From assembly GCA_963712815.1 (NCBI GenBank), contig CAVQJL010000008.1, forward strand, positions 930,001-994,000: DNA of 64,000 bases, read 5' to 3'. The notes below the pieces were generated by a model that worked only from the letters and a program-made list of their open reading frames with translations, had not been told where the DNA came from and made no database searches. Positions 31,469-41,477 of this stretch are shown in pieces. The translations under genes were made by a program, and so were the position numbers. The stretch's first letter is position 1; each line of letters starts with the position of its first letter. The stretch is from RPQJ01 sp963712815 (lineage in GTDB: Bacteria; Pseudomonadota; Gammaproteobacteria; Steroidobacterales; Steroidobacteraceae).

Positions 31469-33047
31469 ATGACGCCCGAACAGAAGGCCAGGCAGGAAGA
31501 TCGACCGACTGCTGCAGTCGGCGGGCTGGCATGTGTGCGGAGTGTCCGACGCCAACATCCACGCCGCGCGCGGCGTCGCCATCCGTGAGTTCGCGCTCGA
31601 CGCCGGCCACGGCTACGCCGACTACCTGCTCTACGTGGACGGCAAGGCGGCCGGCGTCATCGAGGCCAAGAAGGCCGGCGTGCCGCTGATCGGCGTCGAG
31701 CACCAATCGGGTCGCTACGTGCAGGGCCTGCCGGCGACGTTGCCGGCCTGGCGCCGGCCGCTGCCGTTCGCGTACGAATCCACCGGCATCGAGACGCGCT
31801 TCACCAGCGGCCTCGATCCTGAGCCGCGCTCGCGCCCCGTCTTCGCCTTCCACCAACCGGCGACGCTGGCCGACTGGCTCGCGGGACTGCCCGCGCAAGG
31901 GACGATCCCCGTCACCGGCGGCGTCCACGACGCCCCGCCCACCGATACGTTCCGCCGCCGCCTGCGCTCCATGCCCGAGCTCATCACCGAGTGGGGCGAC
32001 CAGAAGCTCTGGCCCGCCCAGATCCAGGCCATCCGCAACCTCGAGGCCTCGCTCGCCGCCGACAAGCCCCGCGCCCTGATCCAGATGGCCACCGGCAGCG
32101 GCAAGACCTTCACCGCCATCAGCGCCATCTACCGGCTGATCAAGTTCGCCGGCGCGCGGCGGGTGCTGTTCCTGGTGGACCGCGGCAACCTCGGCCGGCA
32201 GGCCAAGAAGGAGTTCGACCAGTACGTCTCGCCGGTGAACAACTACAAGTTCGGCGAGGAGTACATCGTCCAGCACCTGGCGAGCAACCAGCTCGACCGC
32301 GACCGCCCGCGTCTGCATCTCGACCATCCAGCGCATGTACTCGATGCTCAAGGGGCGCGAGCTGCCGGAGGACGAGGAGGAGCGCTCGACCGCGGGCGTC
32401 GAGGGCCTGTTCCGCGAGGTCGAGCCCATCGACTACAACCCGGCGTTCCCGATCGAGACCTTCGACGTGATCGTCACCGACGAGGCGCACCGCTCCATCT
32501 ACAACCTGTGGCGCCAGGTGCTGGAGTACTTCGACGCCTACCTGATTGGCCTTACCGCCACGCCCAACAAGCAGACCTTCGGCTTCTTCAACCAGAACCT
32601 GGTGATGGAGTACGGCCACCCGCAGGCGGTCGCCGACGGCGTAAACGTCAACTACGACGTCTACCGCATCCGCACCGAGGTGACGGAGGCGGGCAGCCGG
32701 GTGGAGGCGGGCTACTGGCTGCAGGTGCTGGACAAGCCCACCCGCGCCCGTCGCGACTGGCAGCTCGACGATGACTTCGAGTACGCGCCCGAGGAACTCG
32801 ACCGACGGCGTGCAGACGCCCGACCAGATCCGCACCATCGCCCGCACGCTGCGCGACACCGTGCGCGACCTGCTGCGCGCACGCGCCAACTCGGCAATCG
32901 AGCGACGCACTGTTCTGCTGCGCGCGCTGTCGCGGCTTGGCGGACAGCTCCGGCGAACTGGCCGACGCACTGATCTCCGAGGGTACCGCAGCGGTCGGGT
33001 GTGCGCGCACGGTTACCGTCGACAGCCCGCCCTATTACCAACGTTGA
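31469..33047 (+). pseudogene. hsdR: Type I restriction enzyme R subunit, frameshifted and truncated
   Basis: ATG 31469 gives MTPEQKARQ; dropping one G at 31494-31496 continues KIDRLLQSAGWHVCGVSDAN. Then come the nuclease-type core (YADYLLYVDGKAAGVIEAKK) and the SF2 motor (ALIQMATGSGKTFTAISAIY; after a shift near 32305, IVTDEAHRSIYNLWR and LIGLTATPNKQT). A third shift near 32803 leads to GVQTPDQIRTIARTLRDTVR, where similarity ends at about 32,880. The second helicase domain and C-terminal region are absent. The last 130 bases carry an unrelated frame (ELADALISEGTAAVGCARTV) that stops at 33047. So the shifts may be read errors, but the missing 3' part is a real deletion in this sequence. Confidence 0.75.
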
Positions 33048-33062
33048 TTGAGATCGACAGCT

Positions 33063-33481
33063 ATGACTGATACCCTCCAAGATCTTGCCAGGCAGCTGGA
33101 TCAGTTCGCGGAGGCTCGCGACTGGCAGCAGTTCCATTCGCCGAAGAACCTGGCGTCGGCGCTCGTCGTGGAGGCTGGCGAACTGCTGGAACACTTCCAG
33201 TGGATGACAGATGAGCAGAGTCGCGACCTGCCGCCGGGAAACGCGATGCCGTGGCGGCCGAGGCTGCGGACGTTCTTCTGTACTTGATTCGACTCGCGTC
33301 CGCGCTTGGCGTTGACCCCGTCGCGGCGGCGCAGGACGAGTTGAAGCTCAACGAACTCAAGTACCCGGTCGATCGGGCGCGCGGCAGCAGCAAGAAGTAC
33401 GACGAGTACTCTGAGCGCGGCGCCATCGTGATCGTCTATTCGGCCAGGCAGGGTTCAGCTCCTTCATCACGCCCAGCGTGA
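33063..33481 (+). pseudogene. MazG-like nucleotide pyrophosphohydrolase, one frameshift
   Basis: ATG 33063: MTDTLQDLARQLDQFAEARD, then ALVVEAGELLEHFQW (the EExxE-type metal site). Near 33233 one extra base breaks the frame; corrected, AGKRDAVAAEAADVLLYLIR and LNELKYPVDRARGSSKKYDE complete a full RS21-C6/MazG-like enzyme. These cleave non-canonical or modified NTPs. The C-terminal 20 residues to 33481 are atypical and overlap the start of the next gene. It lies between hsdR and a DUF2075 gene, a context I know from other type I restriction loci. Confidence 0.75.
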
Positions 33482-35874
33482 ACGGATCGCAGACGTCGTG
33501 TCGCGTCAGTTTCGGAGCGGGCTCGGACATGGCTCGGCCGCTCGGAGGTCACGTCGTGGCAGCACTCGCTCCAGGACATGGGGAACGCGATGCAGGATGA
33601 GGAGATCCCGGCGACACGGGTGTAGCCATCGAGTACCAGCTGCCGCAGAGCTCCAAGCGGATCGACTTCGTGATCACCGGGCGAAGACGCGCGGGGCGCA
33701 CGAAGGTCGTCATCGTCGAGCTCAAGCAATGGTCCGAGTCGCGGCGGAGCGAGGAAGGACGCGATCGTCTGGGCACGCCGGGCGGCCGGGGGCGAGACGC
33801 GAGGGGCCCCACCCCTCGTACCAGGCCTGGTCCTACGCCTGCCTGCTCGAGGACTTCAACGAGGCCGTACAGGAAGGCCGATCGACGCTGCAGCCCTGCG
33901 CCTACCTGCACAACCACGCCCGCAACGGCGAGATCGACGCATCCGCGCTACCGCGATCACCTGGCGGCGCCGGTCTTCGTGCGCGCGATGCGGCGAAGCT
34001 GCAGGCCTTCATCAACGAGCACATGCGCCACGGCGACCGTGGCGGGCCCTGTTACGAAATCGACAACGGGCGCATCCGGCCGTCGAAGATGCTGGCCGAC
34101 GCAGTCGCAGGGCTGCTGCCGGGCAAGCCAGGAGTTCGTCCTGATCGACGACCAGAAGGTGGTCTTCGAGACGCTCCTGCAGGCCGAGCGCAGGCCCGCG
34201 CAGCGCAAGCAGGTGCGTGATCGTGCAGGGCGGGCCGGGTACCGGCAAGTCGGTGGTCGCCATCAACCTGCTCGGCGCGCTGATCGGGCGCGAGCGCAAT
34301 GCCCGCTACGTGACCAAGAACGCCGCGCCGCGCGCCGTCTACGAGGCCAAGCTGGCGGGCACGTTCACGAAGTCGCGCATTACCAATCTGTTCAGCGGTC
34401 GGCGCCTTCATGGAGACGCCGCCCGACACCTTCGACACGCTGATCGTCGACGAGGCGCATCGGCTCAACGAGAAATGCGGCCTCTACCGCAACCTGGGCG
34501 ACAACCAGATTCGAGAGCTGATCCGCTCCGCGCGCTGCACGGTCTTCTTCGTCGACGACGACCAGCGCGTCACGGTGAAGGACATCGGCCACACCAGAAG
34601 AGCTGCGCGCCCGCGCGCGGGAGTTCGACGCCGAGGTGACCGAGCTCGAACTCTCGTCCCAGTTCCGCTGCAACGGCTCCGACGGCTACCTGGCGTGGCT
34701 GGACGACACGCTGGACATCCGCCATACCGCGAACCCACGCTCGACACCGCCGAGTTCGACTTCCGCGTCTTCGACAGCCCGACCGAGCTGCACGAACTGA
34801 TCGAGCGGAAGAACCGCGCCGAACAACCGCTCGCGCGTCGTCGCCGGCTATTGCTGGAAATGGCCGAGCAAGAAGGACCCGACAGGCCTGGGACATTGAG
34901 ATTGCCGGCGTTCGACTACCGGCGCCGGTGGAACCTGGACAAAGACGGCAGTCTGTGGATCGTGACGCCCGGCTCGGTGCGAGCAGGTCGGCTGCATCCA
35001 CACCTGCCAGGGGCTGGAACTGGACTACGTGGGCGTGATCATCGGCCCGGACCTCGTCTACCGTGACGGCCGCATCGTCACCGACGCGACGAAGCGGGCG
35101 TCGACGGATCAGTCGGTCAAGGGCCTCAAGAAGATGCTGAAGGAGGATCCACGAGAACGCCCGCGCACTGGCCGACACCATCGTCAAGAACACCTACCGC
35201 ACACTGATGACTCGCGGCATGAAGGGCTGCTACGTCTACTGCACGGATGCCCCACTTGCAGCATACCTTCGCGGCCGCTTGCGGTCAGCCGCCCAAACAG
35301 TTGACGCCCGGGCCTGGACGCTGCCTCAGCACCGGCGCCAAAGTCACCAGGCTGCGATGTGGTCCCACTGCGCCGCATATCGAGTGCTGAGCGCGCGGCG
35401 GGTATAGCTGCGCCGCCCGTGATTGACCTGCGATTCGCGGCGGGAGCTTTCTCCGAGCCGCAGATGCTGGAGGAAGGCGCTACCGACTGGGTCGCCTCTG
35501 CCCGACTGGGTGCGCCCTCAGCCCGGGCTTGTTCGTCGCGCAGGTGGTGGGCGAATCGATGAACCGACGTATCCCTAATGGCGCGTGGTGCCTATTCCGC
35601 GCGAACCCAGCCGGGCACGCGCGAGGGCAAGGTGGTGGTGGCGCAGCACCGCAGCATCGACGACCCCGAGACCGGCGGCCGGTATACGATCAAGGTTTAC
35701 TCGAGCGAGAAGGTACCTGCTGACAATGGGGAGTGGAGGCATCGCCGCATCACGCTGAGGCCGGATTCCGATCAGCCTGGGTTCGAGCCAATCGTGCTTG
35801 AGTTGGGCGAGGACGATGAAGAGTTCGCAGTGGTGGCGGAGATGCTGACAGTGTTGGCGGCCCAGTCTGCCTAG
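33428..35874 (+). pseudogene. DUF2075 helicase-like protein with C-terminal S24 (LexA-like) peptidase domain, many frameshifts
   Basis: Starts at GTG 33428 (MIVYSARQG). At least ten shifts separate recognisable blocks in family order: RIADVVSRQFRSGLGHGSAA, SWQHSLQDMG, YQLPQSSKRIDFVITG, HPSYQAWSYACLLEDFNEAV, NGRIRPSKMLADAVAGLLPG, P-loop GGPGTGKSVVAINLL, TLIVDEAHRLNEKCGLYRNL, CTVFFVDDDQRVTVKDIGHT, SSQFRCNGSDGYLAWLDDTL, HTCQGLELDYVGVIIGPDLV, LMTRGMKGCYVYCTDAPLAA. Then an S24 domain with the Ser of VGESMNRRIPNGAWC and the Lys of GRYTIKVYSSEK, ending at 35874. The module order is complete, so few residues are missing. Most shifts look like single extra bases; the one near 33,612 looks like a missing base. 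Confidence 0.7.
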
Positions 35875-35908
35875 AGATCGCGCCAAGCGATCACGTGTTT
35901 CGGTTGAC

Positions 35909-37247
35909 GTGTGGAGCAAGAAGGCGCTGGTGACTGAGTGGAGGCCGCTGGAAGAGCTGGGCAAGCAGTCGGGCACGCTGGCGCTGATCTTCGGCAAGGC
36001 GCAGAACAAGTTCCAGGACCCGGCCAAGCTGCGGCGCGTGATCGTCGACCTGATCGACGCCGAGAACTGGTCGGCGATGGGCGCCGACGTGAAGGGCGAC
36101 GCTTACGAGGGCCTGCTGGAGCGCAACGCGCAGGACATCAAGTCCGGCGCCGGCCAGTACTTCACGCCGCGCGCGCTGATCCAGGCCATGGTGGACTGCA
36201 TAGCCCCCAAGCCCGGCGAGCTGGTCTGCGACCCGGCCTGCGGCACCGGCGGCTTTCTCTTCACCGCGCACCAGTACCTCACGCAGCACAACCCCAACCT
36301 CACCCGCGACGAGAAGCGCCACCTCAAGGAAGGTGCCTTCCGCGGCTGGGAGCTGGTGCAGGCCACCGCGCGCGCGCGTGCGCGATGAACCTGATGCTGC
36401 ACGGCATCGGCTCGGAGAAGAGCGTGCCCGTGAAGGTGGCCGACGCGCTGGCGGCCGACCCCGGTGAGCGCTTCGACGTGGTGCTGGCCAATCCGCCCTT
36501 CGGCAAGAAGAGCAGCACGATGATCGTCGGCGAGGACGGCAAGACCTCCACCGAGAAGGACATCGTCGAGCGCGACGACTTCTGGGCCACCACCAGCAAC
36601 AAGCAGCTCAACTTCGTGCAGCACATCAAGACGCTGCTCAAGCCCAACGGTCGCGCCGCGGTGGTGGTGCCCGACAACGTGCTGTTCGAAGGCGGCGCCG
36701 GCGAGACCATCCGCCGCAAGCTGATGCACGAGTGCGACGTGCACACCCTGCTGCGCCTGCCCACCGGCCTGTTCTACGCGCAGGGCGTGAAGGCCAACGT
36801 GATCTTCTTCGACAAGAAGCCGGCCAGCGAGACGCCGTGGACCAGGAAGCTCTGGATCTACGACCTGCGCACGAACAGGCACTTCACGCTCAAGACGAAC
36901 ACGCTCAAGCGCGCGGACCTGGACGAGTTCGTGACGCTCTACAACCCGGCCAATCGCCATGACCGGCGGCCGACTTGGGCGGCGGAGGCAGACGCGAAGG
37001 CAGGCACTGGCCCCGACGGCCGCTGGCGCGTGTACGACTACGAGGATTGGTCGCCCGCGACAAGGCCAGCCTCGACATCTTCTGGCTCAGGGACGACTCG
37101 CTCGCCGACAGCGACAACCTGCCGCCGCCTGCCGTGATCGCTCGCGAGATCATCGAGGACCTCGAGGCGGCGCTGGAGCAGTTTCGGTTGATTGAGGCGG
37201 ACTTGGTCGACACGTCAGTCGCCGGGGAGCGGAATGAAGAAAGGTAG
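35909..37247 (+). pseudogene. hsdM: Type I restriction N6-adenine methyltransferase subunit, N-terminally short and frameshifted
   Basis: The sequence enters the family at LGKQSGTLALIFGKAQNKFQ after GTG 35909; the usual first 90 or so residues are absent. The SAM site YFTPRALIQAMVD ... CDPACGTGGFLF and the catalytic NPPF (VVLANPPFGKK) are present. Frame changes occur near 36,375 (before ACAMNLMLHGIG) and near 37,049 (before VARDKASLDIFWLRDDSLAD). The gene ends at 37247, 14 bases past the start of the GIY-YIG gene. The methylation site is intact, but a working subunit would need the N-terminal part and an HsdS partner, and none was found in the window. Confidence 0.75.
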
Positions 37248-37944
37248 ACGCCAGTCGCTGGTCTCTCAGTACCTTGAGAACGTCTCGCGGAAAGCTCTCG
37301 AGGAGTACCAGGACGTGGTCCGCAACTACGTCCGCGGGCGACATGGCATCTACGTGCTCTACCGTAGGGATCGGCTCTACTACGTGGGCCTGGCAAGCAA
37401 TCTACGGAACCGGCTCAAGGCGCACCTCAAAGACAGGCACGGTGCGTCGTGGGATCGCTTCAGCGTGTACCTGACCATCCAGGACGGGCACATCCGCGAG
37501 CTGGAGTCGCTTGCCTCGAGAATCCTTAAGCCGGTCGGCAATCGGGTCGGCGGCAAGTTCGCGCGAGCCGAGAACCTGCGGACTCGACTGGCTCGCGAGA
37601 TTAGGGAGCTTGAACGGGGGCGGCTGAGGGGATCGCATGGGGACTCAGCCACGAGATCCAAGCCACGCAATGCGGTTCGGAAGGCGGGCAAAGTTGCCGG
37701 TGCGCCGGTTCTCGCCAAGTACGCCAACCGGCCGGCTCGACTGCGTCGCCGCTACAAGGGCAAGCTCCTGACCGCGCGCGTTCGGCCGGACGGCTCGATT
37801 CGGTTCGCGGGCGAGGTATTCAACTCACCCTCGCTGGCGGGTCGCGCGGCGGTCGGAGGGAAGAGGGCGGTGAACGGATGGCACTTCTGGTCCTACGAGC
37901 GGGCGCCGGGGGACTGGGTGCGGCTCGACGAGCTCAGAAAGTGA
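37234..37944 (+). CDS. GIY-YIG nuclease-domain protein with C-terminal RAMA-like domain
   Basis: 236 residues from ATG 37234. GIY at 38-40 (RGRHGIYVLYRRDRLYYVGL) and the YVG at 50-52 define the GIY-YIG fold; NLRNRLKAHL carries the conserved Arg and RELESLASRIL the candidate catalytic Glu. A basic linker (130-165) is followed by YKGKLLTARVRPDGSIRFAG and VNGWHFWSYERAPGDWVRL, which resembles the RAMA/DUF4357-type module associated with restriction and methylase systems. It overlaps the hsdM 3' end and occupies the place where hsdS would be expected. The frame is intact, unlike its neighbours. Confidence 0.8.
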   Translation: MKKGRRQSLVSQYLENVSRKALEEYQDVVRNYVRGRHGIYVLYRRDRLYYVGLASNLRNRLKAHLKDRHGASWDRFSVYLTIQDGHIRELESLASRILKPVGNRVGGKFARAENLRTRLAREIRELERGRLRGSHGDSATRSKPRNAVRKAGKVAGAPVLAKYANRPARLRRRYKGKLLTARVRPDGSIRFAGEVFNSPSLAGRAAVGGKRAVNGWHFWSYERAPGDWVRLDELRK

Positions 37945-38095
37945 CGCGGAGCGGCCGAGACGGAGTCTGAACCGGATGCGCATGTAGTCCGATCCCTCAA
38001 GTTCCGGCGTGACAAGGAATTGCGACGCAGTTTGGAGCAGGCCGACTCTCCGCCGCGCTGAGAAGAAATCGACAACGCACGGAAGCCCCTCGACC

Positions 38096-38774
38096 TTGAA
38101 TATCCCGCTTCATCTGCTCGTCGATTTTGAGAACCTGCAGCCGCCGCCCGAGCACGTCGCGCGGGTGCGTGGCGAGAACAGCCATCTCTGGGTCTTTCAC
38201 GGTCCTCACCAGAACAAGTTCGACGCGGCGATGGTCAACGCCTGGAAGCCGCTCGGCGACCGGCTCCAGCTCGTGCAGAGCTCGAAGAACGGCAAGAACG
38301 CGCTCGACTTTCACATCGCCTACTACCTCGGCGTTCTGTACAAGCAGGACGTCGTAGCGAGTTGTAGATCCAGCTACATTGTCGTGACCGGTGACGGTGG
38401 ATTCGATGCGCTTTTCGATTTCATGCGCGGCAAGGGGTGCGCCGTCGACAAGGCGGGTTCAATTCCTGAGGCTCTGGCACTGGCGGAGCGGTACGGCCAA
38501 AGCCGACAAGGAATCGGAACCCAAAGCGACCGAGAAGCCGCCACCACCGCGCGCCACTCTGACTGAGCAGGATCTCGGCAAGATCGTCGCAGGGTTCGTC
38601 TCGGATCCGAAGAGTCGACCGGCCTCACGCAAGAAGCTAGAGCCGTACGTGCTGGCTCGGCTCGGCCACAAGGTGACGCCGGCGGTCGCTCAGGCAGTCG
38701 TGAAGCAACTCGTCAAGCGCGGCCTCGTGGCGTTCGACGGCGAGATCAAGTACGTGCTGCCTGCGGCCCTGTGA
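38096..38774 (+). pseudogene. NYN/PIN-like nuclease-domain protein, one frameshift
   Basis: TTG 38096 gives MNIPLHLLVDFENLQPPPEH and a PIN-like acidic set: VDFEN, ALDFHIAYYLG, VVTGDGGFDALFDFM. After ALAERYG a single extra C at 38497-38498 breaks the frame; corrected, it continues KADKESEPKATEKPPPPRAT and a C-terminal winged-helix-like segment (LGHKVTPAVAQAVVKQLVKR) to 38774. NYN domains are RNA-cleaving relatives of PIN. The start is uncertain because no ATG lies in a good position. Confidence 0.65.
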
Positions 38775-38793
38775 TCCATAGGGAGAAGTGGTG

Positions 38794-38994
38794 ATGGGGT
38801 TCGAGTGGGAAGAGCTCGAGTTGCGCAATCGACGCGCGCAGGAAGCGCCGCAACGATTGTTGGCGCTCGGCTCGGCGGTCGCCGTGGCTTTCTTCGGGTG
38901 GACTCATTTCTTCGCGGAGCAACCGAGTGCGGGATTTCCTCTGATGGGGACCAGTCGATTTCCTGGATTGGGACCACCTGATTTCCCCGGATAG
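38794..38994 (+). pseudogene. Short membrane-protein frame interrupted by IS21
   Basis: ATG 38794 with ribosome site GGGAG 8 bases upstream. It reads MGFEWEELELRNRRAQEAPQ and a hydrophobic segment (LLALGSAVAVAFFGW), then runs into the left end of the IS21 element at about 38,925. Probably the first 44 codons of a disrupted gene; the rest was not found on the far side of the element. Confidence 0.35.
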
Positions 38995-39057
38995 GCCCCA
39001 CGCGATTTCGCGCATTGGGACCACCGATTTCCTGGATTGGGACCACCGGCGGAGCCG
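38931..39057 (+). repeat. IS21 left-end multiple terminal repeats
   Basis: Four to five imperfect copies of a unit containing GATTTCC..GGATTGGGACCA (for example 38961-38982 and 39028-39050, which share CGATTTCCTGGATTGGGACC). Degenerate copies lie between them. These are the transposase binding sites of IS21-type elements. Confidence 0.75.
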
Positions 39058-39114
39058 CCCGAGGAGGCGGTTCGGCCCTGTACCGTCGTGGACAACCACG
39101 AACGGGAGGGGCGC

Positions 39115-40632
39115 ATGGCACGGCGGAGGTTCACGGTGGATCGGTACACGGAGATCGAGCGGCGGCTGCGCGCCGGTCGCAGCCTGCGGGAGATTGCGCG
39201 GGCGCTCGGCTGCTCGCGACGGACGGTGCGGGAGGTCCGTGACGGCCTGCGCGTGGCCCCCGGGCGGACGGCCGGCGACCCACTGTGGATGTCGCAGGTC
39301 GAGTGGCCCGCGGTGCTGCACGAGCTCGGCCTCGGGCACCCGCTCAAGTTCATCTGGGAGGAGCGGGCCCAGTCGCTGACGACCTACCCGAACTTCTGGA
39401 AGCAGTTCTACCGCAAGTTCCCCGAGCTCAAGCAGGCGACGGTGACCGCCCGCGACTTCGCCCCCGGCGAACGCGTCGAGGTCGATTACGCCGGCGATCC
39501 GCTCGAGTGGGTCGACCTGCGCACCGGGGAGATCCACTCGGCCTGGGTGTTCGTCGCCGCGCTCGGCTGCAGCCAACTGCTCTTCGCCTGGGCGGCCGAG
39601 GACATGAAGAGCCGCCACTGGCTCGACAGCCACCAGCGCATGTACGCGTTCTACGGCGGCGTGCCGCACGTGACGGTGCCGGACTGCCTGAAGCAGGGCG
39701 TGCTCAAGTGCCATCGCTACGACCCCGACCTCAACCCGTCCTACGCGGCGCTGGCTGCGCATTACGCGACCGCGGTGGTGCCGGCGCGGCCCGCCCACCC
39801 ACGCGACAAGGCGATCGTCGAGGGGCTGGTGAAGATCCTGATGCGCTACGTGCGCTTCCGCCACCGGCGGCATCGGTTCACCTCGCTCGCCGAACTCAAC
39901 CGGGCGCTGGCCGAGTGCGTGCGGCGCATCAACGAGCGGCGCCACCGGCGCTTCGGCGTCTCGCGCCGCGAGCGCTTCGAGCAGAGTGAGCGCGCGGCGC
40001 TCAAGCCACTGCCGGCCGCCGACTTCGACGACGCCGAGTGGAAGGACGCCAAGCTCCACCCCGACTGCTACGTGGTCGTCGAGGCCACCTACTACAGCGC
40101 GCCGCACATCCACCGCGGCAAGCGCCTGCGCGTGCGTCTGACGTTGAACCAGGTCGAGCTGTTCCTGAACGGCGAGCGCCTCGCCGTGCATCCGCGGGAT
40201 CGAAGTCGCAGCGGCCGGCGGGTGCGCATCGACGCGCACTTCCCGGCCAACTCGCTCGCCTACTACGAGGCCACCCCACAGCAGCTGCTGTCGCAGTCGC
40301 GCTTCATCCACCCGGACTTCCACCAGCTCGTCGTCGATCTGTTCAACGCCGACGTCTACGGCCACCTGCGTCGCGTCCAGGGGCTGCTGCGCTCGGCCAC
40401 CAAGCACCTGCACGCCGTCGGCCACGACGCCGCCGTGCCGAAGATCGTCGCCGCGGTGGCCGAGATGCGCCGCCTCGACCGCATCCGCGTGCCGCTGTTC
40501 GCCGAGCTGCTCGCGCGTCCCGTGCCGAGTCCCGCGGTCGATGGCGAGCGCGACATCGTCCGCCGTCCCGGCAACCCGCTGCTGCGCTACGCCACCGATC
40601 CCGTTCCATCCCCCCAGGAGGCCCTGTTGTGA
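39115..40632 (+). CDS. istA: IS21-family transposase IstA
   Basis: 505 residues from ATG 39115, with a strong ribosome site (GGGAGGGG). An N-terminal helix-turn-helix (GRSLREIARALGCSRRTVRE) is followed by the DDE integrase core: Asp in VEVDYAGDPLEW, Asp in VTVPDCLKQGV and Glu in DKAIVEGLVKI. A C-terminal beta/basic region follows. Intact, so potentially active. The stop overlaps the istB start (GTGA). Confidence 0.93.
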   Translation: MARRRFTVDRYTEIERRLRAGRSLREIARALGCSRRTVREVRDGLRVAPGRTAGDPLWMSQVEWPAVLHELGLGHPLKFIWEERAQSLTTYPNFWKQFYRKFPELKQATVTARDFAPGERVEVDYAGDPLEWVDLRTGEIHSAWVFVAALGCSQLLFAWAAEDMKSRHWLDSHQRMYAFYGGVPHVTVPDCLKQGVLKCHRYDPDLNPSYAALAAHYATAVVPARPAHPRDKAIVEGLVKILMRYVRFRHRRHRFTSLAELNRALAECVRRINERRHRRFGVSRRERFEQSERAALKPLPAADFDDAEWKDAKLHPDCYVVVEATYYSAPHIHRGKRLRVRLTLNQVELFLNGERLAVHPRDRSRSGRRVRIDAHFPANSLAYYEATPQQLLSQSRFIHPDFHQLVVDLFNADVYGHLRRVQGLLRSATKHLHAVGHDAAVPKIVAAVAEMRRLDRIRVPLFAELLARPVPSPAVDGERDIVRRPGNPLLRYATDPVPSPQEALL

Positions 40633-41387
40633 GTACCGCGATCGCCCGTAACCTGATGGCCGAGATGAAGCTCGGCGGCATGCTCGCCGCGTTCGACAAG
40701 ACCGTCACCGACGCCACCCGTGACCAGCTCGGCTACAGCGAGTTCCTCGACGTGCTGCTGCAGGCCGAGGCCGACTACCGCGGCGAACGCGTCGCACAGC
40801 GGCGCCTGAAGGCCGCCAAGCTCCCCACCCGCGTTAGCCTCGATGACTTCGACTACACCGCGCGCCGCTCGATCACCAAGGCGCAGATCCGCGAGATCCA
40901 GGGCCTCGGCTGGCTCAAGGACGGACGCCCGCTGCTGCTCATCGGCCAGACCGGCGTCGGCAAGTCGTTCATCGCCCAGGCCATCGCCCTGCAGGTCTGC
41001 CAGCACGGTCGCTCGGCGCTCTACCTCAACCTCACTACCTGGCTCGAGAACCTCGCGCTCGCCCGCGCCAGCGGAACGTACCTGCGCTACCGCGAGAAGC
41101 TCGCCAAGCCCGACGTACTCATCCTCGACGACTTCGGCATGCGCAAGCTCACCGCCACCGAGGCGCAGGACCTCTGCGAGATCCTCGAGGAGCGCTCGTT
41201 CGGCAAGGCCACCGTGTTCACCACGCAGCTGCCGCTCGATCACTGGGCCGAGGTGATCGCCGATCCCGTCATCGCCGATGCGATCCGTGATCGACTACAG
41301 CACGCCGCGCTCACGCTCACCATTACCGGCGAGAGCTATCGCGGTGTCCGGGCACGCAAACTTGCGGGGAGCCACAAAGACAAGTAA
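40629..41387 (+). CDS. istB: IS21-family helper ATPase IstB
   Basis: 252 residues from GTG 40629. DnaC/IstB-type AAA+ ATPase: Walker A LLIGQTGVGKS near 107, Walker B DVLILDDFGM near 165, and the arginine-finger region IADAIRDRL. It remodels target DNA for IstA. Intact. Confidence 0.93.
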   Translation: MSTAIARNLMAEMKLGGMLAAFDKTVTDATRDQLGYSEFLDVLLQAEADYRGERVAQRRLKAAKLPTRVSLDDFDYTARRSITKAQIREIQGLGWLKDGRPLLLIGQTGVGKSFIAQAIALQVCQHGRSALYLNLTTWLENLALARASGTYLRYREKLAKPDVLILDDFGMRKLTATEAQDLCEILEERSFGKATVFTTQLPLDHWAEVIADPVIADAIRDRLQHAALTLTITGESYRGVRARKLAGSHKDK

Positions 41388-41477
41388 ACATCGTCGCCAG
41401 CGGCTCCGCCGACCTCCGATCCACGGTGGTCTCAAACGGCGAAATCAGCCGGGCTCAATCTGGGAAATCGCGCACTC

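Larger units (their letters stand above)
38925..41477 (+). mobile_element. IS21-family insertion sequence
   Basis: Contains istA and istB in the usual overlapping order. The ends match in inverted orientation: GAGTGCGGGATTTCC at the left and the complement of GGGAAATCGCGCACTC at the right, with similarity continuing about 50 bases inward to GGGACCACC / GAGACCACC. Several internal copies of the end repeat follow on the left, as is normal for IS21. No target duplication is visible, and the right flank falls inside an IS3 remnant, so the element or its flanks have been rearranged since insertion. Exact ends are uncertain by a few bases. Confidence 0.8.

Noticed and set aside
38746..40425. 559-codon minus-strand frame across the IS21 left end
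   Set aside because: Antisense to istA with its intact DDE core.
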